A DNA stretch of 64,000 nucleotides, taken from the NCBI GenBank assembly GCA_028874335.1, contig JAPPJY010000096.1:1-64000 (forward strand), given 5' to 3'. Positions 9,051 through 17,383 of this stretch are shown one piece after another. The translations under genes were made by a program, and so were the position numbers. The DNA comes from Gemmatimonadota bacterium (lineage in GTDB: Bacteria; Latescibacterota; UBA2968; GCA-2709665). Below the pieces are notes generated by a model that worked only from the letters and a program-made list of their open reading frames with translations, searched no databases and was not told the DNA's origin. The stretch's first letter is position 1. Each line of letters begins with the position of its first letter.

Positions 9051-9515
9051 TTATTTGTACATCTGTATTGAAAACATCCCATAGCCGTGCCGTTCATAGA
9101 ATCGATACGTACGCAGCCAATCGACGTTATTTGAGCCGACCATGGAGCGGTTGATTCCTTCCGATTCAGATCTGGATAGCAATGCCTCCATGAGTCGGTC
9201 TCCGACTCCCTTTTCGCGGTGGTCACCATGGACAAAGACCTCATGAACATCCAGGAATCGCTCGCCATCGGGTTCGAATATCGCGTTTTTACCGACTTTC
9301 ACGACCCCGGCAGCGTATGCAATGACACCACATTCAACTTCGCCAACGAAAAAATATCCGCCGTCAAGCCAGGACTGCAGATGCTTGTCACCTTCCATCA
9401 ACGCGACATAGCCGACTGTACAGCCTTCATCAGCCCAGAGTTCCGAGAGACCGACGACCGCACCAACATCGTCAATTCCTGCCGGCCTGACTAGATAACC
9501 TGGATCGTCCGCCAC
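9051..9515 (-). CDS. GNAT family N-acetyltransferase
   Basis: The 154-residue protein has a complete GNAT fold with the acetyl-CoA pyrophosphate loop HREKGVGDRLM near residue 95 (Q/RxxGxG/A), preceded by the beta-4 strand FLDVHEVFVHG and followed by RTYRFYERHGYGMFS (motif B). It would transfer an acetyl group from acetyl-CoA to an amine of an unknown acceptor. Its spacing to neighbours (66 bp to the PhyH gene, 64 bp to the desulfhydrase-like gene, all on the same strand) allows co-transcription. The length is normal. Confidence 0.87.
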   Translation of the reverse strand: MADDPGYLVRPAGIDDVGAVVGLSELWADEGCTVGYVALMEGDKHLQSWLDGGYFFVGEVECGVIAYAAGVVKVGKNAIFEPDGERFLDVHEVFVHGDHREKGVGDRLMEALLSRSESEGINRSMVGSNNVDWLRTYRFYERHGYGMFSIQMYK

Positions 9516-9579
9516 CTGCCACTTACCTCCGAATCAACCCACCTGAACCCATACGACTCACAGCCATCTGACAGGCGGC

Positions 9580-10629
9580 TTACCGGGTTACGATGTTCTG
9601 GCGATAGTCGCCGTGTGCGATAAGCTCGGGCGCGTAGGCGAACAGCGCCGGGTTGCCCCCAGTGTGCACATACACCACGGTCGATCCGGTAGGAATTTCT
9701 CCCGTCCGGATCCGGTCGATGACCCCGGACATGGCCTTTCCCGTGTATACCGGATCCAGCAGGATGCCCTCCGTCCTCGCCAGCAGGTGCAATGCGTCCA
9801 GCCCCGCTTCGGTTACAATCCCGTATTCTTCGCCCACGTAGGCGTCCGTATTCTCCATTTCGCCGGCCGCCATTTGAATATCCAGTTCCATCAGCGCCGC
9901 GGTTTCGTTGGCGATTTCCGCAATCTGCGCGTTTCGCCTCGCGTTGTCTCCCCTGCTCGGCGAGAATCCATGTGTCCGAACCGGCAGACCCAGCGCCTTC
10001 ATCCCAAGCGCCAGCCCGGCGTGCGTGCCGTGGCCGGATGCAGTACAGAGGTAATCCGTCTGCGCGTCCTTCGCCTCGAGTTGATTCACGATCTCCAGCG
10101 CGCAACCGACGTACGCCACGGTACCCAGCACGACCGCCCGCCGTCCGATGATATAGGGTTTCTCTCCCTGCGCCCGCAGTTCCTCCGCCGCCCGATTCTT
10201 CACCTCTTCCTGGCTGACCCCTTCCGCAACCAGCCTGACGTCAGCGCCGAAGATATTGTCCAGAAGCTGATTTCCCTGAATGCCCATCAGGCTTCGATGG
10301 TCGTGGCGGTTCACCAGCACGCATTTCATGCCCAGCCTGGCCGCAGCAGCAGCCGCCTGCCGCGCGTGGTTGGACTGCGACGCCGCCCCCGTAATCAACG
10401 CCGTGGCACCGTCTGACAGCGCGTCGCCCAGGGCAAGATCGAACTTGCGCGTCTTGTTTCCACCAAATGCGAGACCGGTCAGATCATCCCGTTTTACCAG
10501 TACCCTCACCTTCCCACCCAGCGCTTCCGAGAATCGCGGGCAATCGTGCAGGGGCGTGGGCAGTTCCGCCAGTCCCGTTCTTGGAAAACCGTCGATAACC
10601 GCCTGCAAATCCTGAGTGCTTACGGCCAT
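9580..10629 (-). CDS. PLP-dependent D-cysteine desulfhydrase/ACC deaminase family enzyme
   Basis: The start chosen is the ATG at 10629, which has a GGAGG ribosome-binding site six bases upstream and gives 349 residues. The frame stays open to 10860 but without such a site. The PLP lysine lies in AFGGNKTRK near residue 50, and the SNHARQ motif near residue 80 is typical of the tryptophan-synthase-beta-fold group containing D-cysteine desulfhydrase and 1-aminocyclopropane-1-carboxylate deaminase. A late glycine-rich phosphate-binding loop (STVVYVHTGGNPALFAY) is present. The reaction would be deamination of a D-amino acid or ACC. Sequence alone does not separate the two activities. It is divergently arranged with the PhyH gene that starts at 10851. 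Confidence 0.88.
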   Translation of the reverse strand: MAVSTQDLQAVIDGFPRTGLAELPTPLHDCPRFSEALGGKVRVLVKRDDLTGLAFGGNKTRKFDLALGDALSDGATALITGAASQSNHARQAAAAAARLGMKCVLVNRHDHRSLMGIQGNQLLDNIFGADVRLVAEGVSQEEVKNRAAEELRAQGEKPYIIGRRAVVLGTVAYVGCALEIVNQLEAKDAQTDYLCTASGHGTHAGLALGMKALGLPVRTHGFSPSRGDNARRNAQIAEIANETAALMELDIQMAAGEMENTDAYVGEEYGIVTEAGLDALHLLARTEGILLDPVYTGKAMSGVIDRIRTGEIPTGSTVVYVHTGGNPALFAYAPELIAHGDYRQNIVTR

Positions 10630-10850
10630 GCATTCCTCCATATCGACTGTGGATCCAGGTGTTGTGGATAGACGCGTACGGCCTCTCGTTCCGTATTGCG
10701 GCGGCGATGTGCCCGGCAATGCTGCCATGATGGCACAGTTTCCCGCGGATGTCAAAGAAAAAGGGTCTGTGCGCCCGCCTTCAAATCCATTGTGTCCGCC
10801 CTGGCCGATTCCTATATTCGGGAAAACGCAGCCCAGCCACGGAGGTAAGA

Positions 10851-11675
10851 ATGACCACATACGATAACAGCGTCATCGCAAGAGACACACAGGCCTTCGA
10901 CGAAGAAACCACGCGGAAGATCGTGGAACAGTTCAGCCGCGACGGCTATTACTTCATTGAAAACGTGCTCAATGTCGAGGAGATCGATGCGCTCAGGGAC
11001 GGCATGGTACGCAAGTGGAACGATCCCCGGATCCAGGCGGACGAAGCCGGCGACCACATCCGCGGCATCAGCATGATGCGCATGTACGAATACGACCGTA
11101 ATTTTCTGGACCTTATCGAGCGGGAGCCCCTTGTCAGCCTGGCGGAGGCCATCCTCGGCGAGGACTGCCATATGATGTCGCAGAACGCCCTGCGTTACGA
11201 ACCCGGCCAGGGCGGCGGCTGGCACCTGGATGACAGAATCCACTTCCCATTGCCGGATGGTGTCCCGCGCCACAGTCCGGATATCCCCATACCCTGCTTC
11301 GTGATCAACGTGATGATCCCGCTCAGCCGGGCCGATTCCGTCGAATACGGCGTCACGCAGGTCATTCCCGGAAGCCACTTTGCGGGCCGGAATCCGAACG
11401 ACCGCCAGAATCCGACCTTTGAAGGCCGGGGGCCGGTATCCCTGGTCGCGAATCCGGGCGACGTTTACATGTTCCACAACCAGGTCTGGCATTGCGGTTC
11501 GCGCAACAACTCCGACCAGGTGCGTTACGTCGGCTCGGTCGTCTACAGCCAGCGCTTCATTGCGCAGCGCCTCTATCCGTTCATCGACTACCGCATGCCC
11601 GACTACATCTGGGAAGGCGCCAGCCCCCGGCTCCAGCGGCTCCTGGGGCGACACGAAAAAGGGGCGTACGGATAG
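10851..11675 (+). CDS. Phytanoyl-CoA dioxygenase (PhyH) family protein, canonical HxD
   Basis: The start at 10851 follows a strong GGAGGTAAGA ribosome-binding site and gives 274 residues. The metal site is canonical: GWHLDDRIHF with His125 and Asp127, then a distal His in MFHNQVWHCGSRN near 212-217 and a following Arg for 2-oxoglutarate. VTQVIPGSHFAGRNP matches the PhyH 'PGSH' hallmark. It is therefore a likely active Fe(II)/2-oxoglutarate oxygenase hydroxylating an unknown small molecule. It is transcribed away from the PLP-enzyme gene, so 10630-10850 should hold divergent promoters. Downstream lies a dispersed repeat. Confidence 0.9.
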   Translation: MTTYDNSVIARDTQAFDEETTRKIVEQFSRDGYYFIENVLNVEEIDALRDGMVRKWNDPRIQADEAGDHIRGISMMRMYEYDRNFLDLIEREPLVSLAEAILGEDCHMMSQNALRYEPGQGGGWHLDDRIHFPLPDGVPRHSPDIPIPCFVINVMIPLSRADSVEYGVTQVIPGSHFAGRNPNDRQNPTFEGRGPVSLVANPGDVYMFHNQVWHCGSRNNSDQVRYVGSVVYSQRFIAQRLYPFIDYRMPDYIWEGASPRLQRLLGRHEKGAYG

Positions 11676-11687
11676 CCGAAAAACGGG

Positions 11688-11807
11688 GAGACGTGAGCCG
11701 GGAGCCGGGAGAGATTGCCTGCCTTGTCGGGATTCCTTTCGTGCCAAAGGCAGGGAGGAAACACATACCGGGCAAGGGCCTCTTCTCCCGTCTACCCTCT
11801 ACCGTCT
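11688..11807 (+). repeat. Dispersed 120-bp intergenic repeat, copy 1
   Basis: The stretch after the PhyH stop matches, in inverse orientation, 54417-54540. Both contain GAGACGTxAG, then GGGAGAG, CCTTGTxGGGxTTCCTTTCG, xGCCxAAGGC, ACATACCGGGCAAGG, and end in CTACC/CCCTCTACC runs. The similarity covers the full length with scattered substitutions and small indels. It is non-coding in both places. Partial relatives occur at 4503-4525. Confidence 0.65.
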
Positions 11808-11878
11808 AACGGCCTTTTGGAGACACAAAGGGCAAGACATCGATGAGCGATTTGCAGATAGCCGGCGGGAGTAACCCC

Positions 11879-12220
11879 ATGAACACAATGACGCATAGAG
11901 GATACGCAGCTCGAATCGACTATAGTGATGAAGACGGCTGCTTCGTCGGACATATAGCGGGGATCAATGACGTGGTGGGCTTTCACGGCGAATCGGTCGA
12001 AGAACTGCGCGATGCTTTTGCAGAATCGGTGGATGACTATCTTGAAACCTGCGAAAAGCTCAACAGACCTCCACAAAAGCCCTATTCCGGAAATCTGATG
12101 TTGAGGATTCCACCACAGGTCCACGCAGCGATTGCCATGGCCGCAGAAGTCAGCGGCAAGAGCATCAATCAATGGGCGTCCGATACACTCGCCGGTGTCC
12201 TGGATACGGATGCACGATAG
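11879..12220 (+). CDS. hicB: HicB-family antitoxin-like protein with C-terminal ribbon-helix-helix
   Basis: The product (113 residues from the ATG at 11879, which has GGGAG nearby; an ATG at 11843 is possible) has an N-terminal HicB partial RNase-H fold (YAARIDYSDEDGCFVGHI, then GFHGESVEELRDAF). The C-terminus is a CopG/RHH DNA-binding segment (LMLRIPPQVHAAIAMAA through SINQWASDTL). Such antitoxins neutralise the HicA mRNA interferase and autoregulate their operon. No hicA is present on either side: the 200 bp upstream hold a repeat and the next gene encodes a DUF2188 protein. It is therefore an orphan or a repurposed regulator. Confidence 0.8.
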   Translation: MNTMTHRGYAARIDYSDEDGCFVGHIAGINDVVGFHGESVEELRDAFAESVDDYLETCEKLNRPPQKPYSGNLMLRIPPQVHAAIAMAAEVSGKSINQWASDTLAGVLDTDAR

Positions 12221-12513
12221 TGAGGTAAGCCACAACACCGTATATGGTTCATTGAAGGCTTTGTCTGTGCCAAATTAAACGAGTCTGTCCCCGTTTCCTG
12301 CGGCCCCCCGACTGGCACAAAAAGGGGCTTACGGCTGAGCGCGACAGAAATCGTCTTCGCTCTTGCCATAGCTTTCAATTGTCGGTATAATACCACATGC
12401 CACCGGGAATGCGACTGGCGGGGATTGATCGAATTCCTTCCTTCGGTCTGCAAGACGCGCTATATTCGCAATCGACTCAAGGTATCACGTACGACGGTGA
12501 AAAGGGACCTGCC

Positions 12514-12729
12514 ATGGCGCAAAAATCAAAAACATCCAATTACAAGAGAGTACATGTCATCTCGACAAGAGAACGATGGGCAGTTTTGAAGGAAGGAAAT
12601 TCCAGAGCGTCGAAAATCTACGACACCAAATCTGCTGCCGAAAAGCGCGCCAGCGAAATATCGAATGGCAGCGACGTTGTCATCCACAGACGAGATGGAA
12701 CTGTTCAAAAGTGGATAAAGGCTAAGTGA
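12514..12729 (+). CDS. DUF2188 family small protein
   Basis: The 71-residue product from the ATG at 12514 matches the DUF2188 pattern: a short strand (KRVHVISTRERWAVLKEG), then a helix (ASKIYDTKSAAEKRASEI) and a final hairpin (VVIHRRDGTVQKWIK). Function is unknown. The family is small, cytoplasmic and widespread in accessory regions. The frame remains open upstream to 12397, but that part looks non-coding. A hairpin followed by T residues at 12832-12867 could terminate the transcript. Confidence 0.8.
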   Translation: MAQKSKTSNYKRVHVISTRERWAVLKEGNSRASKIYDTKSAAEKRASEISNGSDVVIHRRDGTVQKWIKAK

Positions 12730-12831
12730 ACAGCCGGGGGAAGCTCAGCAAGTTTATGACGGACTTCTATCAGGAGAGGAGGGCCGAGGGTGGGTAGGGT
12801 GACTTAGAGTAAACCCTCTGTTAATGCGTTC

Positions 12832-12867
12832 AACCTCATGTGAGATTTCGCACGAGGTTTTCGTTTA
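12832..12867 (+). terminator. Probable Rho-independent terminator
   Basis: AACCTC and GAGGTT pair as the outer stem, with additional imperfect pairs inside, followed by TTTTCGTTT. It lies about 100 bp after the DUF2188 gene and before the toxin-antitoxin pair. Confidence 0.5.
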
Positions 12868-13059
12868 TTCAGGTAGAGCCATCTGTTCCAGCATGAATGA
12901 GACGATGGTCCCGCGCAAACAAGCGAGCAGTCGAAAGAGTGAAAGAGCAGAACAACCTTAAACCCCAGCTACCTGCCTGATCAGAAGTACATCCAACCAA
13001 TTTCGGCATTTGGAGTTTTATTTCCAGATAACTGCGCACTCACGCAAGGACCTGAAGAA

Positions 13060-13299
13060 ATGACCAACTTGCTTCAGCAGGCATTTTCAGAAATCCAGAA
13101 GCTGTCGCCGGACAAACAGGATGCCATTGCCACACGTATTCTGGCCGACATGAAGGATGATCACGTTTGGACAGCACGTTTTGAAGCCACAACCGATGAG
13201 CAGTGGGACCGTTTGGCCGAAGCAGCCAGAAAAGAGATTGCTGCGACCGAACCGATTTCATTTGATGATGTTTTTCCGGTCGATCGATCTCGCCAGTGA
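13060..13299 (+). CDS. Putative type II antitoxin, first gene of a toxin-antitoxin pair
   Basis: The 79-residue acidic protein has a helix rich in LQQAFSEIQKLSPDKQDAIA, a pattern common in small antitoxins encoded ahead of RelE/HigB-like toxins, and a C-terminal tail (ATEPISFDDVFPV) suited to wrapping a toxin. Its stop overlaps the downstream gene's start by 4 nt (ATGA), the typical coupling of such modules. The assignment rests on family resemblance and genetic arrangement, not on a detected DNA-binding motif. Confidence 0.65.
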   Translation: MTNLLQQAFSEIQKLSPDKQDAIATRILADMKDDHVWTARFEATTDEQWDRLAEAARKEIAATEPISFDDVFPVDRSRQ

Positions 13300-13565
13300 C
13301 GTCCAGTGTAACGAGAGGGTTTCGGAGGCGGCTCATCCGGCTTCCTTCTCAGGTACAAATGCAGGCTGGCCAGGCTTTCAGACTTTGGCGCTCAAATCCT
13401 TATCTCTCCAGTCTCCAATTCAAGCAGGTCAGCCAACGTCAGCCGATCTTTGCGGTTCGCATTGGTATCGGCTATCGGGCATTGGGCTTGCGAGAAGGAG
13501 ATCATATCTCTTGGTTTTGGATCGGTTCGCATGCCGCGTATGATGCGTTGCTCAGGCGTTTATGA
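13296..13565 (+). CDS. Putative RelE/ParE-superfamily toxin
   Basis: The 89-residue basic protein contains the strand pattern of small RelE/HigB-like toxins: AFRLWRSNPYLSSLQFKQV, then IFAVRIGIGYRALGLREGD and WFWIGSHAAYDALLRRL at the C-terminus. Proteins with the 'YRALG...D..WFWIG.H..Y..L' signature are encoded immediately after antitoxins such as the one at 13060-13299. The predicted role is mRNA cleavage or gyrase interference when the antitoxin is lost. The reading frame is intact. Confidence 0.68.
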   Translation: MTSSVTRGFRRRLIRLPSQVQMQAGQAFRLWRSNPYLSSLQFKQVSQRQPIFAVRIGIGYRALGLREGDHISWFWIGSHAAYDALLRRL

Positions 13566-13605
13566 TAGCGGCCCATCCACCGTTATGTTCTGACCGTATC
13601 TTAGT

Positions 13606-13638
13606 CCCCGCCGGGCCTTTTTCTGGTGGGGGTTCTTT
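13606..13638 (+). terminator. Possible Rho-independent terminator
   Basis: CCCCGCC pairs with GGTGGGG across a 12-base loop and is followed by TTCTTT. It is placed between the toxin gene and the mannonate-dehydratase-like gene. Confidence 0.45.
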
Positions 13639-13732
13639 AAAGCGCATCACATTAGAAAGAGAAAAGTAAGGTTGCCCTACGTGCACCTCTTCTGCATTCC
13701 CACGCCGTCCTTGAACTGAAGAAAGGAATCAA

Positions 13733-14806
13733 ATGACGAAATCCGATCCATTTGAACAGGGCCTGGCAGCGGGTGAGGCGGCGGCTTCCGCCTCCGGAGA
13801 CGCGTCACAGTCAACGTCATCGAACGGCGGGCGCATGTACGTGCGCACACAGAGTTTCGGGTCAACCGACGCCGAGTTGCGCTTTCTGCAGCGCTGCGGC
13901 GTGCGCCACAAGGCCGTTATCTTTCCGTTCCATGACGGCCGAGGATGGGACCTCGACGAACTGGTCCAGGTACGGGAACACCACGAGCGTTTCGGGATCA
14001 CGCTGGATATGAGCTCGCTGCCCATATACGAGCGTTTTCACAACATCATCTATTATGGCAAGAGCCCGGAACGCGACCGGGAAATCGACATCGTGTGCGA
14101 GATGATCCGAACGGCCTCGCGCGCCGGCGTCGACTCCCTGCGCTATAACACCTGCGTCCTGCCCATCGACCGCACCGAGCCGGAAGAAGGCCGCGGCGGC
14201 TTCTTCCACACCGCGTTCCGCGTGGACAAGATCCCGGCGGAAGAACAGGCCAGGCTGACCGAGGCCGGGCGCGTCACGGCGGACATGTACTGGGAACGCA
14301 TCGAGTATCTGCTGGAACGGATGATTCCGGTGGCGGAAGAATTCAAGGTGCGAATGGGCAATTCGCAGGAGGACCCCGCCACGCCTCCCGGCTACAAGGG
14401 CGTTGACAAAGTCCTCAATGACTTCGAGGGCATGAAGCGTTTCATCGAGATACAGCGCGGACCGTATCACGGCTGGAACTTCTGCGTGGGCTCCGTCGCG
14501 GAAGGGCTCGAAGACCCGGCCACCGAGATTTATCCCATCATTGAGTACTTCGGCAGCCGCAATACGATCTTCCTGGTTCACTATCGAAACATCATCGGGG
14601 GGCTGTACAGCTTCCGCGAGTCTCTGCCCGATGAGGGAGACATGGACTTCTACCGCGTTATAAAGGCCCTCAAGGACACCGGCTACTGCTACGGCATCGA
14701 TCCCGATCACGTCCCGTGGACCGACGACGATCCGAACCGTTCCTATCAGTCCTACGCGTACTGCTTCGGTTACATCAATGCCATGATTCAGGCCGTGTAC
14801 GGTTAG
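13733..14806 (+). CDS. Mannonate dehydratase (UxuA)-like TIM-barrel protein
   Basis: The 357-residue protein resembles UxuA, the Mn-dependent D-mannonate dehydratase of glucuronate catabolism. Recognisable metal-site segments are NFCVGS near residue 252, IFLVHYRN near 280 and YGIDPDHVPW near 325. The segment equivalent to the HPDDPP motif of UxuA reads SQEDPATPP near residue 215, so one histidine ligand or catalytic residue appears replaced. The first 30 residues are low-complexity Ala/Ser and probably disordered. It lies 36 bp ahead of a PhyH gene, likely in one operon. It may dehydrate a different sugar acid or be an isomerase-like relative. Confidence 0.8.
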   Translation: MTKSDPFEQGLAAGEAAASASGDASQSTSSNGGRMYVRTQSFGSTDAELRFLQRCGVRHKAVIFPFHDGRGWDLDELVQVREHHERFGITLDMSSLPIYERFHNIIYYGKSPERDREIDIVCEMIRTASRAGVDSLRYNTCVLPIDRTEPEEGRGGFFHTAFRVDKIPAEEQARLTEAGRVTADMYWERIEYLLERMIPVAEEFKVRMGNSQEDPATPPGYKGVDKVLNDFEGMKRFIEIQRGPYHGWNFCVGSVAEGLEDPATEIYPIIEYFGSRNTIFLVHYRNIIGGLYSFRESLPDEGDMDFYRVIKALKDTGYCYGIDPDHVPWTDDDPNRSYQSYAYCFGYINAMIQAVYG

Positions 14807-14842
14807 CACATACGCAGGCGGACCAGGGTAAAGGGCAAACAC

Positions 14843-15688
14843 ATGGAACCAGATGAAATTGCGCGCCACATCAGGGAAAACGGCTGCTGTATCGTCGAGG
14901 ACGTCATCCCCTCCGGGGAAGTGGGCGGGATCCGCGAACGCGTCCTGCGGGCGCAGGCCGCCAATGACGCCGCCCACCAGGCCAGGGAGAAGGCGACTCG
15001 GGCCAGGGGCCACCGCGTGGGCGCCCGCGGCGTCGGCGTGCTCAAGCAGGCCATCAACCACGACCAGTCGTTCGCGCCGTACCTGGCCGACCGGCGGATC
15101 GTCGGGGCCCTCGAAATTATCTTCGGTCCCTGGCTGAGGATCTCCTGCACCGACGTCGTGGTGAACCATCCGGGGAACGAGCGCGGCTACTGGCACGCGG
15201 ACTGGCCGTTCAACCAGACGAACGCCTCCAATGTCCCCACCCCGTACCCGGACGCGATGATGCACGCGTCGTCGCTGTGGATGCTGACCGATTTCACCGC
15301 GGCCAACGGAGGAACGCTGCTGTTGCCCGGCACGCACCGGAAGGACCACAATCCGGCGACGGGAGACATCGCCGGCTTCGACAACGAGGCGCCCCAGCCG
15401 ACCGAGATCAATGCCCAGGGCAGGGCGGGATCGGTACTGCTCTACGACAGCCGGCAGTGGCACGCGGTTGCCCCCAACCGGAGCGGCAGCCCACGGGTGG
15501 CCCTGATCGTGCGTTACGCGCCCTGGTGGCTGAACCTGAATCCGACGCACAAAGGCACGCCGGAACACGAAATGATGGTTGTGGAAACGGGTGGGAAGAA
15601 CTACGAGATGGAGCCCCTGGGCCGAGACGTTTACGAGGGACTTCCGGAGGAAGTGAAGCCGCTTTTCCGGCACTTCGTGGCCGGTTAG
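14843..15688 (+). CDS. Phytanoyl-CoA dioxygenase (PhyH) family protein, canonical HxD
   Basis: The 281-residue protein has the Fe(II) site GYWHADWPF (His118, Asp120), the distal His in RQWHAVAPN near 212 and a 2-oxoglutarate Arg in SPRVALIVRY. The hallmark NGGTLLLPGTHRKDH is present. An active 2-oxoglutarate-dependent hydroxylase is expected. It follows the UxuA-like gene closely, so the two may act on the same sugar-derived or ester substrate; this is inferred from context only. Confidence 0.9.
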   Translation: MEPDEIARHIRENGCCIVEDVIPSGEVGGIRERVLRAQAANDAAHQAREKATRARGHRVGARGVGVLKQAINHDQSFAPYLADRRIVGALEIIFGPWLRISCTDVVVNHPGNERGYWHADWPFNQTNASNVPTPYPDAMMHASSLWMLTDFTAANGGTLLLPGTHRKDHNPATGDIAGFDNEAPQPTEINAQGRAGSVLLYDSRQWHAVAPNRSGSPRVALIVRYAPWWLNLNPTHKGTPEHEMMVVETGGKNYEMEPLGRDVYEGLPEEVKPLFRHFVAG

Positions 15689-15769
15689 ATTTCCGTAACG
15701 GGAATTTGTCACCAAACGAACGGGGAGTTAGAGACAAGACATGCGGATTGATGAACGCAAGTAGGAATT

Positions 15770-15958
15770 ATGAAGTATAAGATCGCGCTGCACAGATCCG
15801 ATGAAGGCTACAGTGTCTCGATGCCCGGACTGCCAGGTTGCTGGTCGCAGGGAGCCACCGAAGATGAAGCGATTGCAAACATCGAAACGGCAATACGCGA
15901 GTATCTGGAAGTCGCTGGCGATCCTGCCGATAACGTGGAAGTGGACGAGTTGCATTGA
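15770..15958 (+). CDS. HicB-like (UPF0150) small protein
   Basis: The 62-residue protein is the minimal HicB fold: KYKIALHRSDEGYSVSMPGL, then GCWSQGATEDEAIANI and a helix AIREYLEVAG. It lacks a DNA-binding tail and has no hicA neighbour. Its stop lies just before the methyltransferase gene, whose most likely start (15985) has its ribosome-binding site 12 bases beyond the stop, so co-expression is plausible. Confidence 0.8.
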   Translation: MKYKIALHRSDEGYSVSMPGLPGCWSQGATEDEAIANIETAIREYLEVAGDPADNVEVDELH

Positions 15959-15984
15959 GTTGGTCTTATCAGGAGGTGTCCGCT

Positions 15985-16740
15985 TTGGAATGGTACGAGG
16001 ATGAGTCGTTCTGGAAAGCGACTTATCCGTTTCTTTTTTCCGAGACAAGGTTTGAAGCTGCCGAGACGCACCTTGAAAACATCCTGAATCTTGTCGGCCT
16101 GGACTCGGGGCCGGTCCTCGACCTGTGTTGCGGACCCGGCCGTTTTTCGATCCCCCTGGCGCAGCGCGGGTTTCGGGTCACGGCGGTAGACAGGAGCCCG
16201 TTTCTGCTGGACGAAGGGTGGAAGAGGGCTGCACAAAGGGATCTGAACGTCGAATGGATCGAGAAAGACATGCGCGAGTTTGAGCGACCGGAGGCCTTCG
16301 ACCTTGTCCTCAACCTCAATACTTCCTTCGGATACTTCGATGCCAAAGACGAAGACGTACGGGTGCTGCGGAAGATCTTCGCCAGCCTGAAGCCCGGCGG
16401 ACGTCTCGTGATGGACCTCATGGGCAAAGAGAAGCTGGCCAGGATTTTCCAACCGACGGTCTCCGAGAAGCTTGAAGACGGTACCCTGTTGATTCAGCGC
16501 CATGAGATTTTCGACGAATGGACCCGGATCAGGAATGAATGGACCCTAATCAAGGGTACTGAGGTCCGTACCTTCGAATTTCACCACACGGTATATTCAG
16601 GCCAGGAGCTGAAGGACAGATTGCTTTCGGTCGGCTTTCAAGATGTAAGGCTCTGCGGGAGTTTCGAAGGAGAGGAATACGGCAGGGAATCCGATCGGTT
16701 TGTCGCCGTCGCCGGAAAACCGGACTGTGAAACTGTATGA
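15985..16740 (+). CDS. Class I SAM-dependent methyltransferase
   Basis: The chosen TTG start has AGGAGG eight bases upstream and gives 251 residues; an upstream TTG at 15955 overlaps the HicB-like stop but lacks such a site. Motif I is VLDLCCGPGRFSIPLA near residue 43, the acidic loop VTAVDRSPFLL follows, then DLVLNLNTSFGYF (motif IV) and LKPGGRLVMDLMG (motif VI). The substrate is unknown; the C-terminal half (EWTLIKGTEVRTFEFHHTVYS) forms a beta-rich cap seen in small-molecule methyltransferases. It starts a run of accessory methyltransferase and acetyltransferase genes. Confidence 0.87.
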   Translation: MEWYEDESFWKATYPFLFSETRFEAAETHLENILNLVGLDSGPVLDLCCGPGRFSIPLAQRGFRVTAVDRSPFLLDEGWKRAAQRDLNVEWIEKDMREFERPEAFDLVLNLNTSFGYFDAKDEDVRVLRKIFASLKPGGRLVMDLMGKEKLARIFQPTVSEKLEDGTLLIQRHEIFDEWTRIRNEWTLIKGTEVRTFEFHHTVYSGQELKDRLLSVGFQDVRLCGSFEGEEYGRESDRFVAVAGKPDCETV

Positions 16741-16795
16741 TCATACGACCGGAAGCGTGCCGGTCCAGGGAAGGTGTCAGTCCTTATAGCAAGCA

Positions 16796-17230
16796 ATGGA
16801 ACTCATGGACACCCACGACGCGAAGTCAATCAGATACCAGAGTACCCTTGAGGGAATCCGTTCCGAGAATCTCGAGGGTCACTTCATGGGGTGGCCCGAT
16901 CCTCCCTCCCCGGATGCGCATCTCAGGATTCTTCAGGGCAGCGATTACCTCGTTCTGGCTGTTTCGACGCAAGGAACGGTCGCCGGCTGGATTTCCGCAA
17001 TTACGGACGGCGTGTCCTGCGCGTATATTCCCCACCTCAGCGTACTCCCGGAATACCAGGGTAAGGGCATTGGCGCCGAGCTTGTCAGGCGAATGCTCGA
17101 ACAGGTCGGCCATCTCTACATGACCGACCTTGTGTGCGACCGGGACGTGGCCGAATTCTACGTCAAGCAGGGTTTTTCCGAGTGCGTGGGCATGGTCGTC
17201 CGCAATTTCGAAAGACAAAACTGCGAATAG
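16796..17230 (+). CDS. GNAT family N-acetyltransferase
   Basis: The 144-residue protein contains the acetyl-CoA loop PEYQGKGIGAELV near residue 84 after the strand AYIPHLSVL, and ends with VAEFYVKQGFSECVGMVVR (motif B). These are sufficient for a complete GNAT domain. The acceptor is unknown. An ATG nine bases downstream is an alternative start. It is one of two GNAT genes in a row. Confidence 0.86.
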   Translation: MELMDTHDAKSIRYQSTLEGIRSENLEGHFMGWPDPPSPDAHLRILQGSDYLVLAVSTQGTVAGWISAITDGVSCAYIPHLSVLPEYQGKGIGAELVRRMLEQVGHLYMTDLVCDRDVAEFYVKQGFSECVGMVVRNFERQNCE

Positions 17231-17383
17231 AGCGGCAAACCACGACAACTCCTGTATTAATCAAAGCAAACTGCGTCTAACTGATACTATATATAATATA
17301 GTCCATACTATATTTAATATGAACACAGGCCGGAATCCACTCGTAAGCTCTAAAAATACGGAAAAGGATAGTCCCGGACGGTG

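Noticed and set aside
13862-15715. 617-codon open frame on the minus strand
   Set aside because: It is the antisense shadow of the UxuA-like and PhyH genes, which carry clear motifs; high GC keeps the opposite frame open.
17260-17330. AT-rich tract as a replication origin or phage attachment site
   Set aside because: No DnaA boxes, iterons or direct repeats seen; a simple promoter region is the more economical explanation.
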